A stretch of 64,000 nt of DNA. Origin: Chrysomallon squamiferum. Its lineage: Eukaryota; Mollusca; Gastropoda; Neomphalida; Peltospiridae. The stretch covers positions 37,300,433 to 37,364,432 of the forward strand of contig CM022665.1 of NCBI GenBank assembly GCA_012295275.1, given 5' to 3'. The stretch's first letter is position 1. Every line of letters starts with the position of its first letter. The notes under the pieces were generated by a model that had not been told where the DNA came from, did not search any database, and saw only the letters and a program-made list of their open reading frames with translations. This document shows, in pieces, positions 20,218 through 33,641 of this stretch. Made by a program: the position numbers and the translations under genes.

Positions 20218-21189
20218 AAAGAAAAAGAAAAAGGAAATGTTTAATAACTGAAATACATACATACATTATATATATTTTTTGGTAAAAAGACCAATCATTC
20301 CAAAACTTTTAGAAGATCTGATTCTGAACTTTTTATTATTTTTATTTTATTTTATTGTTAACATGTTATTATTGCTATTACTATTAGCCTATTTGATGAT
20401 CAAAACACTTTCTATAATTGGGTGTAACTGGTAAAAGAATTTAGTGCATAACATCTTTCATGCATGCGTCTGTTTGTATTTGCGTGTATGTGTGTGTATC
20501 TGCGTGTTTGGGCGAACAAATATGTAAAAGTCAAAATCATAATTTGATGATGAGCCTGACAATAGACCAAGGAAACTCTAATGTAACTTAAGTCATTGAT
20601 GATTACCATGAAGATAATGGATCGCCAGATTTAATAAATATTAATGAATATTTATATACTAATAAATAAAATAAAGAATCTTACCACTAATAACTTAGAA
20701 AATATATGCTACGCAGAAATAAATTCGGCAGGAAAACTCGCTTATTCAGACCAGTCTCTTTCACACCAAGACTTGTTGAAATGTCTCGAAATGCCGAAAT
20801 GTAATGACAATATCATCATTATCATGCTTGAGAAAATAGCAATTACAGCTGAACATATTATGTGTAAATAATTAAAACATGTTTTAAATTACATTTATAG
20901 TTTTAATTTTTACCATAATTGATCTCAGATAGGTCAGTTACTGTGGATTATTTATTCATAAATAATAATAAGATCGTATGTATCCTTTTAGGAATTATAT
21001 ACTTTTAGAAATATGTCCACTTAATTATGTAATTTTGATCTTGTGATTTGATGTTAAATTAGTGCCAAATGTTATGCTAGTTACTTATCTACATAAAATA
21101 CTGATAAGTGAGGCCGGTTCATAAATTGTTCAATTTGCGCCACTTTGCAATGTTTGGTACGACCTGATGGTTAGCATCATAGATACAAA
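20068..21189. promoter_or_regulatory. Divergent FAM50 / NOXRED1 intergenic region
   Basis: 1.1 kb between two divergent start codons; it must contain both 5'UTRs and promoters. No clear TATA box or CpG island. It holds a poly(A)/GAAA run (about 20189-20234) and a GC-richer patch just before the NOXRED1 start (about 21110-21190). A 75-codon open frame at 20644-20871 has no recognisable relatives and is not called. Confidence 0.6.
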
Positions 21190-22621
21190 ATGTCTGCTAA
21201 TATGTTGTCACGGTTGAAATCGAAACCAGAAGAGATCCCAGACATTACATTACATCTTCCAAGTCTGCAGTTTGACAGTGCACTGACTCCAGAGCAGAAA
21301 GAGCTGTTATATCTTAGAGGACGGTCGCATGCTATTGTTGTAACACTCTGTGCACAGGCTACATTTTTTGTTGATGTTTATAGTGAAGCGAAGTAATTAC
21401 TTTACACCAATTCACTTGAAGTTTAACAAAACGTGTTTATTTATTTCTTTAATATATATATTGTACATTATTATGTTTCAGTCTTTTCAAATTTAAATTA
21501 TAACATTTTAATTGATATGTTATTGTTACCACAATAAGTCAGTAAAACATTTCAAATAGTTTTGTTCTTAATGCATATGATCTTAACTAATTGTATAATT
21601 TGTATAATCTTTGGTAATTTATTACAGACAGTTGGCCTTGCAGTTAAAAAGTAAAATCAAAAGAAAAGCAAGGATATTAAAAGACTTCTGTGCTAAAGAA
21701 CCTTTGTTCATTGGTGTAATTGGCTGTGGGAGAATTGGGAGCCAAATCGCACAGAGTCTTCTGACATTTGGTCGTATCCATCCAAATGAGATTTTTATTT
21801 CAACACGACGGCCAGAAACATTAGGTATACATATAATGCTGTACTGACTTGTACAGATTATTTTATATTTCATGATCTTTATTTACAAGGATAATGTTTT
21901 GTTGTGTCTTTGTTGTTTAATAATTGTTAGGTTATTTTTTGTTTTGAATTTTATGGATTTTTTTTTTTCATATTGTTATTATTATTTAAATAACTATCAG
22001 TAATATCATTAGACACAATCATTATAAGTTTAATTTAATATGCTTTTCTTATTAATGAACATAACCATTTAGAGTTAGTTACAGTACTGACTTGTTAAAA
22101 TGAAATCCTAAATTGAATAAAAAATAAAAATAAAAAAAGAGCTTTTTATTAGATTTTTGTACAAATTTTAATTATTTACTTTTACCTTTTAAACTAACAG
22201 AACTATTCCACAAGCAAGGTGTAGAATGCTACTTCAATAATGTCAAACTTGCCTCATCAGTCGATATTCTTTTCCTTTGTGTACTGCCATCCCAAATGGC
22301 TCAAGTTGCTGAAGAAATTAAAGATCATATAAGAAAAGGCTGCATAGTGTACTGTCCAGTAAGCAGTCTTCCTTCAAGGAAACTCCAGCAGTTACTTGAC
22401 ACCACAGACATCCTTCATCCTGATTACTATTTTGATAATGAATGTACAAGCAGAGATTATAACTTTGAACAGAAAATTAGCAGTGCCTTAGAGAACAGAG
22501 ACATTGTGGAACAAACCAATCCATTTACGAATAAATCAGAAGGTATAAAACAATTTTAATCTGAAAATTAATTAGTCACACTGATGCACATATATATATA
22601 TATATATACATATATATACAT

Positions 22622-22662
<41 letters not shown>

Positions 22663-23489
22663 GTGGTTGATGAACATTTATTATTTAATTTGTAACATAC
22701 CGTATATCTAACATGTTTAAAAAAGAAAAATCTATCCACATTAAAATATAAAGTAAGAATAAGATAGAAAATGTCGCCATCCATGTATCCTTGTGAGCTT
22801 ATTGTTTTTATTGGCATTCTTTATTAGCATAGATACAAAAATATTTTATTCTTTCTGCTATATTATAATTATTATTATTATTATTTTTTTTGTATTAATA
22901 TTTTTTCCTTCAGATTTTGTCATTAAACCATCAAAACACTTTGGTGATGCTGTTGTCCACTGTTTGGTAAACATGTGTACAGACAATGCATTCACTATTG
23001 AGGACACTTTGGACATTTTACACTGGGCCATGTTTTGTGAGACTGAAAAGGAAAAAGTCAAAGACAGACTGAAGATGGAAGATTTTTTCTGTGGCAAAAC
23101 ACTGGATGAGGAGTGAGTGTTCAGTGTAATTCTGTTTGTAGCACTGATGTAAAAATAAAATAATAGTAAAATCAAAAATAACAAAATAAATTTATAATAA
23201 TTTAAACAAAAATGAAAATTTATTGAAACTGGGAGATAGATCCGTATCCATAATGCATTCTTTTAACATTTTTTATTCATGTAGATTATACATTTAAAGT
23301 ATTGAAATTATCTAACATCTGTTCTGTTTATATATTAAAATAATAAAATAGGTGGTTTCTTTCACAAATTGTTGTTTAATATAAGCTTCTGTTGAATAGT
23401 CTTACAGATGTTATATCTAGTACAAACTGATTTCCTTTGTCAAATATTTTAAGACATAAACGTTGTTGTGATGATTATTCAATCATATT

Positions 23490-23524
<35 letters not shown>

Positions 23525-23876
23525 ATTACTCTATTTGAAAATGCAAACTTAATAATTAGGTAAATTTGGTGGGTTTTTTCTTCCTTGGCAAATTATTACT
23601 TATAATAGGAGAATCAGAAATCAGTTATCAAGACATACCAAATATATTAAGAAATGTATTTTTATTAACAATACAGATTTCTTTTTTTTTTTTTAATTTT
23701 TTAATGTGTTTTCTTCCAGGCGATTTCCCAGATTTAACTTGATTGAAGTTCAAGAGAAAGGTTCCACTTTGTCTGCAAGAATAAAAAACAGTCCAGAATT
23801 AGAGCAGTCTTTTTCAAAGCGATACTGGGAGGTGTTTGATGAGTTTATTCATTTGAATACTTATGGCCACGTTTAA
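21190..23876 (+). CDS. NOXRED1: NADP-dependent oxidoreductase domain-containing protein 1, complete
   Basis: A predicted cytosolic NAD(P)-binding oxidoreductase related to pyrroline-5-carboxylate reductase; the substrate is not established. Exons: 21190-21392, 21628-21824, 22201-22542, 22914-23112, 23720-23876 (TAA). They total 1098 nt, or 365 residues, matching the usual length of about 360. The start has an in-frame TAG 15-18 nt upstream and A at -3. The Rossmann dinucleotide motif GCGRIGSQIA is at about residues 100-109, followed by a beta-strand/Arg segment IFISTRRPE. The VDILFLCVLPSQ and GCIVYCPVSSLP strands (exon 3) follow the P5CR fold. Exons 4-5 give a helical C-terminal part. The gene lies 1.1 kb from FAM50 and about 0.84 kb before the next start codon. 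All introns are GT-AG. Confidence 0.93.
22590..22661. repeat. (TA)n-(CA)n compound microsatellite
   Basis: TA-rich run to about 22625 followed by about 17 CA units, in a NOXRED1 intron just after the 22201-22542 exon. Another TA run lies near 23493-23520 in the last intron. Confidence 0.9.
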
Positions 23877-24719
23877 TTAAATATATACTCATTCAAGACT
23901 TGATTAAATATGTATTTCATTAATGAATATGTGAAAATGGCCAGATATTTGCTATTTCCAGAATGTATAAAAATAAAATGTCAAAAAGATTATGCTACGA
24001 TCTGTGATAACTTTTTTATGCAAAAATGTAATAATGTGGTTATAGTTTGTTTTTGTTTTGTTTTTTTCAGTGTGATGTTATTAAAATATTTTTTTTTAAA
24101 TATTAACAGATGTTTGTTATTGATGTAAAATAAGGAAAAGTTAAATGTTCATAAATGTGATCAGTGGATGCTTGTGTTACTGTTAGGTATGATCTTTTAT
24201 TGGGGAAAAAAATCATCAATTCTTAATGCGCACATCTGGTAATTCCCCATTCCAGCAAGTGTCGTTTAATTGCTTATATGTGCTTTCCTGTCTGTAGTAT
24301 GTGGACAAAAAAATATCGTTTGCTGTTAACTGACAAGCAAAAACACAAAATGTGCATTATCACATCATCTAACTCTAAGTAAGAATGTGAAAAAATGGTA
24401 ATTAAATTATGTCTTGTCTGGCAACTGCAACAAATTGATCTCTGTTCTCTTCTTCAAAACATTAGCTATTTTGAGTATTTAAGTTTTAAAATATATCTAG
24501 TACATATATTCAGCTAACACGTCCATTTAGCCCGAAGGTGCCAGATAAATGTACTAGATGAACACAGCACATATGTAATAAAACCATATTTTGTTTATAA
24601 ACGACTCATGCGGAGTTACCGTTATTGATGAGCAAGGTGAAGGTCAGAAATAACCGACATCATTCGTTATTTGACATTTTCTATGGGAACCAGTCTACCA
24701 GGAAATATCAACGTACATA
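23877..24719 (+). promoter_or_regulatory. NOXRED1 3' region and CGRRF1 upstream region
   Basis: A short spacer between tandem genes. AATAAA-type signals occur soon after the NOXRED1 stop (for example near 23969). The 120 bp before the CGRRF1 start is less AT-rich and includes AAGGTCAG at about 24640, which resembles a nuclear-receptor half-site; this is a weak inference. No clear TATA box at a suitable distance. Confidence 0.45.
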
Positions 24720-27687
24720 ATGACAGACGAAATATCAATACTGTTAACATCTTTCGCTGTTTATTCAAATTTATTTGCAATAATTACTGTTGTTTTAACA
24801 TTTATAGTAATGACAGTATGTATTATAAGGTATGGAATATAAATACCTTTAAAGCCTTGATCCATATCAATTATAATCAGTGATGATAGACTACCTGTTA
24901 GAGCCAAATTTATGTAATCTTACACTTGCAGTACTTGGTAATCTAGTAGAAACTGCATATATACTACTCTGAGGATTGTGGTTGATTTCTTTTCTTATTA
25001 TTTTATTTTATTTTGTTTATGAACACCAAGAGAAATACATCATCATTACTGCTACAATTACCACACTATTAACGAATAAACAGATTTACCTTTTCTATAT
25101 TTCAGGTTAAATAACGGTATTCATTTTCCTAGAAGGGGAGGCAACATTACACAGAATGCTGCAGTGGAAAAACCCATTGTTTGTCAGTCAAATCCATTTA
25201 GCATTAAACTCAGTGAGGTGTTACAGACAAGTTTGAAAGGTGAAGAAAATAATTATATATGAGAGACGCTAAATTAAAGGAACTGACTGTAGCTCCTTGA
25301 TAGGTTTTTGCTTGACTCATTATAAATTACAGAATCAGTCTTCTTCAGTATACTTGAAAGATTATTTTGTAGACTTTATTATTGTTTTTTAAAGCACATG
25401 CAGGGAAGCAGCATATGAAACAAAATTCTTTCTAATTATTAATATCAGTGTTACAGAAAAAACAGATCAATTTTACTATTAATATTTATTGAAATTATGT
25501 TAAATATTTAAAAAATATATATTTATCAAGAGTTACAACTGTAGATTTATTTTCGGTTACTTTATATTAATCTGGTACAGTATCATAAGTGAAGTATAAG
25601 AAGTTGTTTAGGCTAAGATTTCTGTATAAAATATTTCAACATAGCCTTTAATATGTACAAATTGTTTTGTAGATGGCTTGGCTGTTCATGTTTCTTCACT
25701 TTGTCAGGGGAATTTATCTGTGTTTTGGGGTCCAGAGATTGAATCTGTTTTCAGCAGCATGATCCAGAATGCCAACATTTTCCTCAGAGACCTAGAACAA
25801 GGCAAATATTTAGAAGACAAATGTTTACATTATGAATATGTCAGGAGGTAAAACCAGAATACTTTTTTATAATTAGATATTAATTTTCTGTCTTTATTTT
25901 ATTATATGATGTTTTATACGTTTTTAACACAGCCAAGTTTCTATAATTCATATATTCCTAATTGTGACCCTAAGTATACTCATGCTTTTCATGAGAAAAT
26001 AAATTGATAAATAAATTATTTATATAATTTTCTGTAACAACTGAAATTTGAATAAATAAAGTTGCATAAATTATCTTAACATGTTTATTTTTCCTTCCTA
26101 ACTGGCCCAGTGCAAAAATGTATAGATCTACAAAATTCTGCTCTGAAAGAATTGGGGAACATTATATTGCAAAATGTAAAATTAATTTAAAAAAAAAATT
26201 GTATATATGACATTTTTCCACTGGCCTATAGCAGAAAGTTATTTTAATAATTTATTATTTATTTATTTAGATTAGAATTTAACGAAAGTCTGGATATCAC
26301 TATACCTTGTCCAGGAGATGTAGAAGAAAATGACTTAGGTCAAGCACCAAGGAAAAGATATTCATGTGTTCTAATAGCTGCAGTGTCTAATAGCTCTTTA
26401 TGCTATGGAAATAATATAGTAAATGATAAACACACTTTCTTCCTTATATATATATATATATAAAGACCTTTTGTCATCAGAATTAAAAATAAAACTCTCA
26501 TAATTACTAATCCATTTTGAAAACTGTCAAATACTGAGCTATTATTTCATAAATAATTTCCATAAAAGTTTTATATTTTAATATCTCTTTAAAATAGCAT
26601 TATTTCTTTAAAGTTTTAACCCAACTAATTTGGTCAAAATCAGATTATTTGAAGAACCACCAATAATTATGTTTCTTTTGTCTGATGTATTTTTGTAGAT
26701 ACATTAGTGTGTAATTATAATTTCAGATAGCTAGTATAACTATAATACACTTAAAGGATTCACTTGTAAGGATGGGCTCACACATAATGAACCAGTACAT
26801 CAAAACAGGCGATGGAAGAGTCTTCAGTCTTAGAGTTAGTTCCCTTGTTAAATATTACTTATATTTTTAATTTTATGTTTTTATGATTGGATCCAGTATA
26901 TTGTAGATTTATAAGACATATTGTCATTAATGCTAAGTTATTATTGTTGTCCCAACAACAAAAGAGAAAATGGCTAAATTTTAATTAAAGTTCAGTATCT
27001 TAAAATTAAATTTTGATAACTATTTTTCTTATAATTCAAACTTTAATTTCTTTTCCTTTTATTTTTCAGCCACTTTATATGGCAAGAAGTCATGATAATT
27101 CAGCAGATAATGATACAAATCATTCAGCAAGATCTGAGAATAATACAGAAAGGGAAATAAGTGAATTCCAACAGCCATCTTCTTCAGATAACATACTCCA
27201 TTCAGCCAATACAATACTACAAGAACCATCAGACAACAACCAGTGCACTTCTAAACATCCGAATGACTTAAACACATCAAATGAACCTCAGATGTTAGAT
27301 ATTAATAACACCTCAGGCAGTGCCAAATCAAATAATATTCCTGGAACCTCAAATGTTACAGACGGAATTAGTTCTGATGATGACCCAAACATTGATGATT
27401 CGAGTGAAGACACTGGCAGTGAATTTAATTTCCCAGAATGCATTGTTTGTCAGACACGACCCCAGTCTCATGCTCTTTTGCCATGTCGTCATGCCTGTGT
27501 TTGTCAAGTCTGTTTGAGGCAGCTAACCAGGTGTCCGATGTGTAGGGCATCAATTGAATCGTACTTCAGACTGTTTGACTTTGTCGATGAAGTACCTGAT
27601 GAAATAGAGACACCAGCAGTTGTTGACTTTACTTCATGGGTGTTTGATCTGAATAGAAGACTTAATGAGTATCTAGGATTTACGTAA
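24720..27687 (+). CDS. CGRRF1: CGRRF1-like membrane-anchored RING-finger protein, complete
   Basis: CGRRF1 (CGR19) is a p53-inducible growth regulator with E3 ligase features at the ER/membrane. Exons: 24720-24829, 25106-25239, 25673-25847, 26271-26418, 26727-26834, 27070-27687. They total 1293 nt, or 430 residues (human is about 332). The start is the first ATG after an in-frame TGA at 24672. A hydrophobic anchor lies at about residues 17-36 (NLFAIITVVLTFIVMTVCII). Family landmarks are NPFSIKLSEVL, a WG pair (VFWGPEIES), GQAPRKRYSCVLIAA and SITIIHL. The C3HC4 RING at about 349-383 runs from CIVC through LLPCRHACVCQVC to CPMC, and all metal ligands are present. The extra length is a Ser/Asn/Asp-rich insert (about 228-345) and a tail of roughly 47 residues after the RING. 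Exon 1 is short but in phase with exon 2. Confidence 0.93.
27439..27543 (+). other. C3HC4 RING finger domain of CGRRF1
   Basis: Ligands in order: C and C in CIVC, C and H in LPCRH, C and C in the CQVC segment, C and C in CPMC. Spacing fits the IAP-like RING subtype expected of an active E3 ligase. Confidence 0.93.
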
Positions 27688-28131
27688 CGTGTATTGACCG
27701 ATACTGTTTATTTGAGGTTTTATTGCTATTTATTATACACTTGTTAAATATTTAAATCACAGTTTAGAAAATTGTTACTTGTTGTATAACCATTACCGAT
27801 TTCATTAAATAACTTCAAAGTAAGTTAGAACATTAAAATATTCATATTGAATCCAGATCAGATTTACGAGTTGGATGTGATGAATATATTTAGAAAAGAT
27901 CCAAAGTTAATGACATCTTAGATGTGAAAATATATCTGGTTTTAATCATAGTAATTATTATTTTATTGTTACATGAAATTAAGTTTAATTTCAAGGTATC
28001 AAAAGATATCAACAAGATTAATGTTTTAAAATGTTTCTTTTGGTAGAAATCTACACTGAAACAAATTGTTTATGGTGTTATTATTATATCTGATGTGGCA
28101 AATTGGGATTGTTTATTATAATTTTAAAGTA

Positions 28132-28137
28132 AATAAA
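28132..28137 (+). terminator. Candidate poly(A) signal of CGRRF1
   Basis: AATAAA about 445 nt after the CGRRF1 stop, with T/G-rich sequence following. Other A/T-rich hexamers exist, so this is a candidate only. Confidence 0.4.
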
Positions 28138-29434
28138 CATGCTTTTATTTGGACCTTTGCATGCGCTGAAATGTCATTAAAAAATGGGAGAATAACATGT
28201 TTGATGTTACCCTGCTTTGAAAATTGATACAACAGTGAATTGACCACAATTTGTTTGACTTTTCTGTCAGATACTTGATAAATTCACTTAACAGAAAATA
28301 AAAATAAAAATAACAGAATCCATGTATATTTTGCTGTACCATTTATTTCCATGTTATGATCACAAAAATTAAGAAGTTAAAATTGAGCAAGCCTCTATCG
28401 ATCAGAATTACATACTGTAAAACAGCTGTATCATTTCTCATGTCATTTTCATCATACTGAAAGAAAATCTTGTATTCTGATAAGAATTTTAACATTTTCT
28501 TAACCTTTATTAAATAAACTAATCTGACACAAAAAGTCAGGACATTAACTATGAAGTATATCTTCATAATAAACTTTTCTTATTGTTCTTTATGTGCATC
28601 CGCCAAAATGGGATGGGAACAAACAAGAAATTTAAAAAAAAAAGAAAAAAAAAGAAATCATACTAAATTTAATGTAAATTTGTTTTCCTTATTAAAAATA
28701 TAATAATAATGAATACATAAACTAAAAAAAAAATAATAATAATAAAATTAAAGTCAATATGAATCTTTAAAAAAAAGAAAAAAGTTTATATTTAATTACC
28801 TTTAATGAAATTAATAATTTAATTTTTAAAATATTTTGATCGTAACACATGGGGTACAAGGCAAACTTATTACAAGTAGTGAATTCAGAATAAAATGACT
28901 TCTGTGCATAAGTAACGAGTTGCATGTGATTGGACGGAGAAGTGTAGTTATAATTAAGCACATAAATAACAAAAGTGATATAATTATTAATAATAGGCTG
29001 CATAAAAACAATTTTAAAACAGACAGTGCCAATCCCCAACCCACAGCTTTTGATTGGCAATAAAATAATGTTAAAAATAATTAGTTCAGGCCTAACAATG
29101 TTTCTACATGATTTCTTTGAGCCTAAATGACTAAAATATAGTTTGAATAGCTGCTGAATATTTGTTGCAGATGCTTTAATCTCAGCTTATTCTTTCTTAT
29201 GATCTGAAATCATTTTTTTTTTATTTTTTTTTTTATGTTATTTAAATTATTATATTTCTTATATATTTGTCTTCCTTCTTCTTTTCTTCAATATCTGGTT
29301 TTTAGTCAAGCACAATTTTCAACTTTTTATAGTGTAGTTTTCCTTCTTTTCTTTTTTTAAAGATGGCCGAGATTTACAGAAGAAATTTTTTTTTTTCTTT
29401 TTTTCATTTTAGCTTTTCTGTTCATGTACTGTAC

Positions 29435-29471
<37 letters not shown>

Positions 29472-32400
29472 TTATAGCTTAACATTCAAATTCAAAATAT
29501 ATATCTCTGAAAATGCTATGTAACAATCATGGACAATTTTATGTAACAAAAATGGAACTGAAATAAATAATGTTACATTTGATATACAATTATTTTTATA
29601 CAGCCCGTACATAATGGACTTGCTTCCCTAAACTAATAAAATACTCGAATATAACAGCTGTACAAAAATAACCACAAAGATTTAAAATACTATGGACGGA
29701 TAAAACCTTTGGTAAAAACGGGATGTAATTCAGCATTTTGACGAATAATAATAAATACAAAGTTATCTACAATAAATAAATAAATTTACATTCCTGTCCA
29801 AACTTTTAACACTGTACATACTGATTAGTAGTTCACAGACAAAGAACAAATAGCACTTGCACTAAATCCAATACACAATATATATACATACATATATAAT
29901 TATGTACATATCTGTGAAGTATGCATCACATCACTGAAAACAGAGTGCTTGAATTCATTGATGTAGTGGCTGGTCCTAACTTATTTTCTGACCAGTTTTA
30001 CAATGTGTATTAAACTGCACCAATTAGTAAAAAAAAAAAGAAAAAAAATGTAAAAATGTTACCAATTAGAACAGATTTTTAAAATTATTTTTGTTTAAAT
30101 TATGTATTTTTAATAACATTTCAGTTTAAAAGAAATATATATTTTTTTATTTTTTGTTTTGAAATTCTTCACTGGTATACAATTTAAAAAATAAATAAAT
30201 AAAATAAAATAATAATAAATTGTTTTCAAAATAAAAAAATATATATTCTTCAATAATTTTGTGGTTTCTAAATTTTCACTTTTATTTAAATTTATAAGGA
30301 TAAAATAATTTAAAAAATTAAATAATTATATGTAATATCACCAAAAATTATTTATTTAGGATGCCAAAACTTTCCAATATTATACATTTAAATAAATAAT
30401 CATACATTTGTATTTTTAGCTTTTTAATGTTTTTTTTTCATCTAATTCATTCTGTTTATTAATCCATTTCAGTGTGTCTGACATCTAGTTTCTATTTTAA
30501 CAAGAGAATGATAATAATAATAAAAAATTCCTATTACAATTACAGTTAATGTAATTATTTGTATTTATTTCAACAATAATTTTTCCGTTTTATTTCAAAA
30601 CTATTTACAATAACAAAACCAGCTTATATCAAAGTTAATAAATTTATACTGGTATGTTAAAAAGACATTTTATGATAAAAATTTCATTAATAACAATGTA
30701 ACTTTAATTTTTTATGACTTGTCAGACCAATTTTATCTCCGGTACTATCTATTAATTCATATAAATACAGTGTTTTAAAAAATTCAAGCCGTGAAGATAT
30801 AATGTGAATATGGTTAAAACACACACATTATGTAAGTAACATATAAATGCACACAAAATGACAGACAATCTAAAAATATAACAAAATGAAAAACATTAAA
30901 CGAATAACATTTAAAAACATTTTTTTTTTTTTTAATTTTTTAATTTTCAAAACTCCTGAATGTTAATTTTACCTCACCATAAGGCACAATTAAAATTTTC
31001 ACTAAGTCTTTCTGTCCTAATTTTTCCCAACCCTAAATGCACAGATGTAAATAAATCTGTAGCATTATTCTGTTTCAAATGATTGAACTCCAAGATTTAC
31101 AAAGTCCTGTTAAAACTGAATTATGTGGAATTTTTAAGTTGAAAAAAAATAAATTTAAAGAAAAATGTAAATTTCTAAATAATACGAAGCTATTATGCTG
31201 TTACAAATGCTAAAATGTTATAAAAGAATGAAAATAATATCAGTAATATGCTCTTAGTTTAAATTTATTATCATGACATATCTATGCACATTCAATTTTA
31301 AAATCTGAAAATATTTGAATCTGCTTATTGTAAAACACTATGGATTTATCAATGAATTATGCCTACTGATATTATAATATTTATAATATGAATTTTATCT
31401 ATTCAAGCAATATGTATATGCAAACAGCTTTTTTTTAAAAAGTTCTAAATGCCCATTAGATAAAATTCCAATTTACAACAGATGAGTACATGACTTTAAT
31501 GATATATAATACCAAATAAGTGCTAGATTTTAAAGACCCACCACCAACCCCACCCCCCAAAAAAGAAGGACAAAAAAAAAAAGAAGGATAAGAAAATAAT
31601 TCATTTCAAACCCACCTTAGTTCTTGAAATGTGAGAAAATCCAAGACAACACTAACCATGACACATACACATATTACGTTTTTTTGTCACAATGTTAGTG
31701 AAATACTGAAAATCACTGGTAACAATGCAGATATATGCAGGTAAAACAAAACATGATTCCACTGAGAAAAGTGCTGAAAACACAACCGTGAGATGAATAA
31801 TTACACACAAGTGTTCAGTGGTAAAGGTGTTCACATTTTTCAAGTCACGTTTCTGCTCAATCTTCACATGTATTGCCTTCAGTGATATTCATACTTAAAA
31901 CAGAGATTCAGGAGAGAAAAAGAATATTAAAAATAATGATTAGATGTGTTAGTTGAACTCTATTCATTTCTGAACAAAAGCTGTGCTATGTGGTAAGCCC
32001 ACCTTGTCATCTAGTTTAGCATTAATATTATATTACTGTACAAGAATAAACAAGAAGAATGTTTTAAAATATAGATATGTCAAATATATAGAGAATCCAG
32101 TTTTATAACATATGTGCATTTACCTTCAAACAACAGCAATTTATCAGAGATTAACAATTACAACATTTAATATTTAGCATTTACACTAGCAATCACTAAT
32201 TAGATAAAAATAAATAAATAATTTTTCACTCTTTTATACAGTTCTGTACTAAATTTTAAATATATACAAAAAGGAATAAATCTTATATCTTAAACTTACT
32301 ATTATTTATATACAATCCTACAATATATAGATCATGAATGGGAAAAAGCCAAGCCATGTCAGCTAAAATGACTAATACATATTTATTCTGCAAAATACAG

Positions 32401-33641
32401 GAATTAAATAGCTTAATACTAAGGAAAGATTTCATTCTTTTAACATTAGAATTCTCTGCATTTGTGAAGCTTAGTTTGCAAATCGACACAGTCGATCAAA
32501 ACTGCCTGCAGATAGTAACTATCCACTGTAGCATCTAATACTATTACACAAAGTCTTGCAAACTGTAAGAACTATTTGTATAATCAACTGTTTTAATTGT
32601 CTTCAGTGGTGTGGTATTATTAATAAACTGAATGGAATTTATTAATTAATTTTGTTTTTGTTTTTTAAGGCTTGCTCTTACAGGAATATGCAGAGAAATA
32701 ATAACTTGAAGAATGCTCAAAAACAGTGAAACTGTGATCACAGCAATGCAATGACGTAGATAACAATATCACAGATATGCATTCATAAAAGTTTAAAACA
32801 ACAAGAGACAACATGGAGACAGAACAGTATGTCAGTTCACCTGTACAGACAACACCTGAGCTTTCTTCCACCTGTGAAGATGAATGTTTTGAAAAGTAGA
32901 CTCCATCACCCAACTGTTACTGACCCAAGATGTGTTCCATTATTTACTTCTTTTTTTCTTTTTTTTTTAAATTAGACTATAAATTAATCCAAGATTTGAT
33001 CAGGCATGTTATTTATGGTAATTTTTTTTATAATTCACACAAAATGAAAGATATATCTAATCAGTTGTTTAAAACATTTTGTATATGACAACACCTTCTT
33101 TAAAGCATTACATCCAAAAGATAATAATTCAAATGAATTCCTAAAACTGTAGTTAATTTTTTGATAACACAAAATTTTAATGTACATATCTGAGTTATTT
33201 TAGAAATCATATACCTTATCTAACTAATTTTTAGTAATCTACTTTTAATACTGCAGCCAGTATTAAACCAATGGTTTTCAATGAAAGTGTGATTAATTTC
33301 TTAGCTTTAATGTTTCACACCTCTAAACTTTTGATAATGGTGAATTATCTCCAGTGACAAAATATATATTTCGGTAATAATCCATGACAAAAATGATTTA
33401 CATTTCACTATGATACATACTATGATATTTTCACATAAAAACTTAAGTTGCTTTTTTTTTTAACTCACAAATTATTCATAAATTCAGAAACACTACAAAG
33501 TAGTTACATTTGTTTTTATAATTCTACCACAAAACATGCTGCTACAGTTGATTATCTTATTGTATTCAAAGCCTATGATATTAAAGAAAAAAAAAAGAAT
33601 TTGAAGAAAAGATGTTGTGTTGCACTGACACATCTGCAGTG
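28138..33641. other. Convergent spacer, probable TOGARAM 3'UTR
   Basis: 5.5 kb between the CGRRF1 end and the TOGARAM stop, with no recognisable exon on either strand. The part next to 33641 is probably TOGARAM 3'UTR (minus strand), but its end is not clear. It contains poly(A)/AAT runs near 28630, 28720 and 29436-29468 and mixed A/T runs around 30190-30330. Confidence 0.55.

Noticed and set aside
20644-20871. 75-codon open frame between FAM50 and NOXRED1
   Set aside because: Low-complexity, Asn/Ile/Lys-rich, no recognisable motif, and located in a promoter region.
24671-24883. 70-codon open frame overlapping the start of CGRRF1
   Set aside because: A shadow in another frame; the real first exon starts at ATG 24720, encodes the membrane anchor and splices in phase to exon 2.
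29436-29468. Poly(A) run as a possible processed retrocopy tail
   Set aside because: No coding remnant or target duplication was seen on either side; genomic A runs are common throughout the window.
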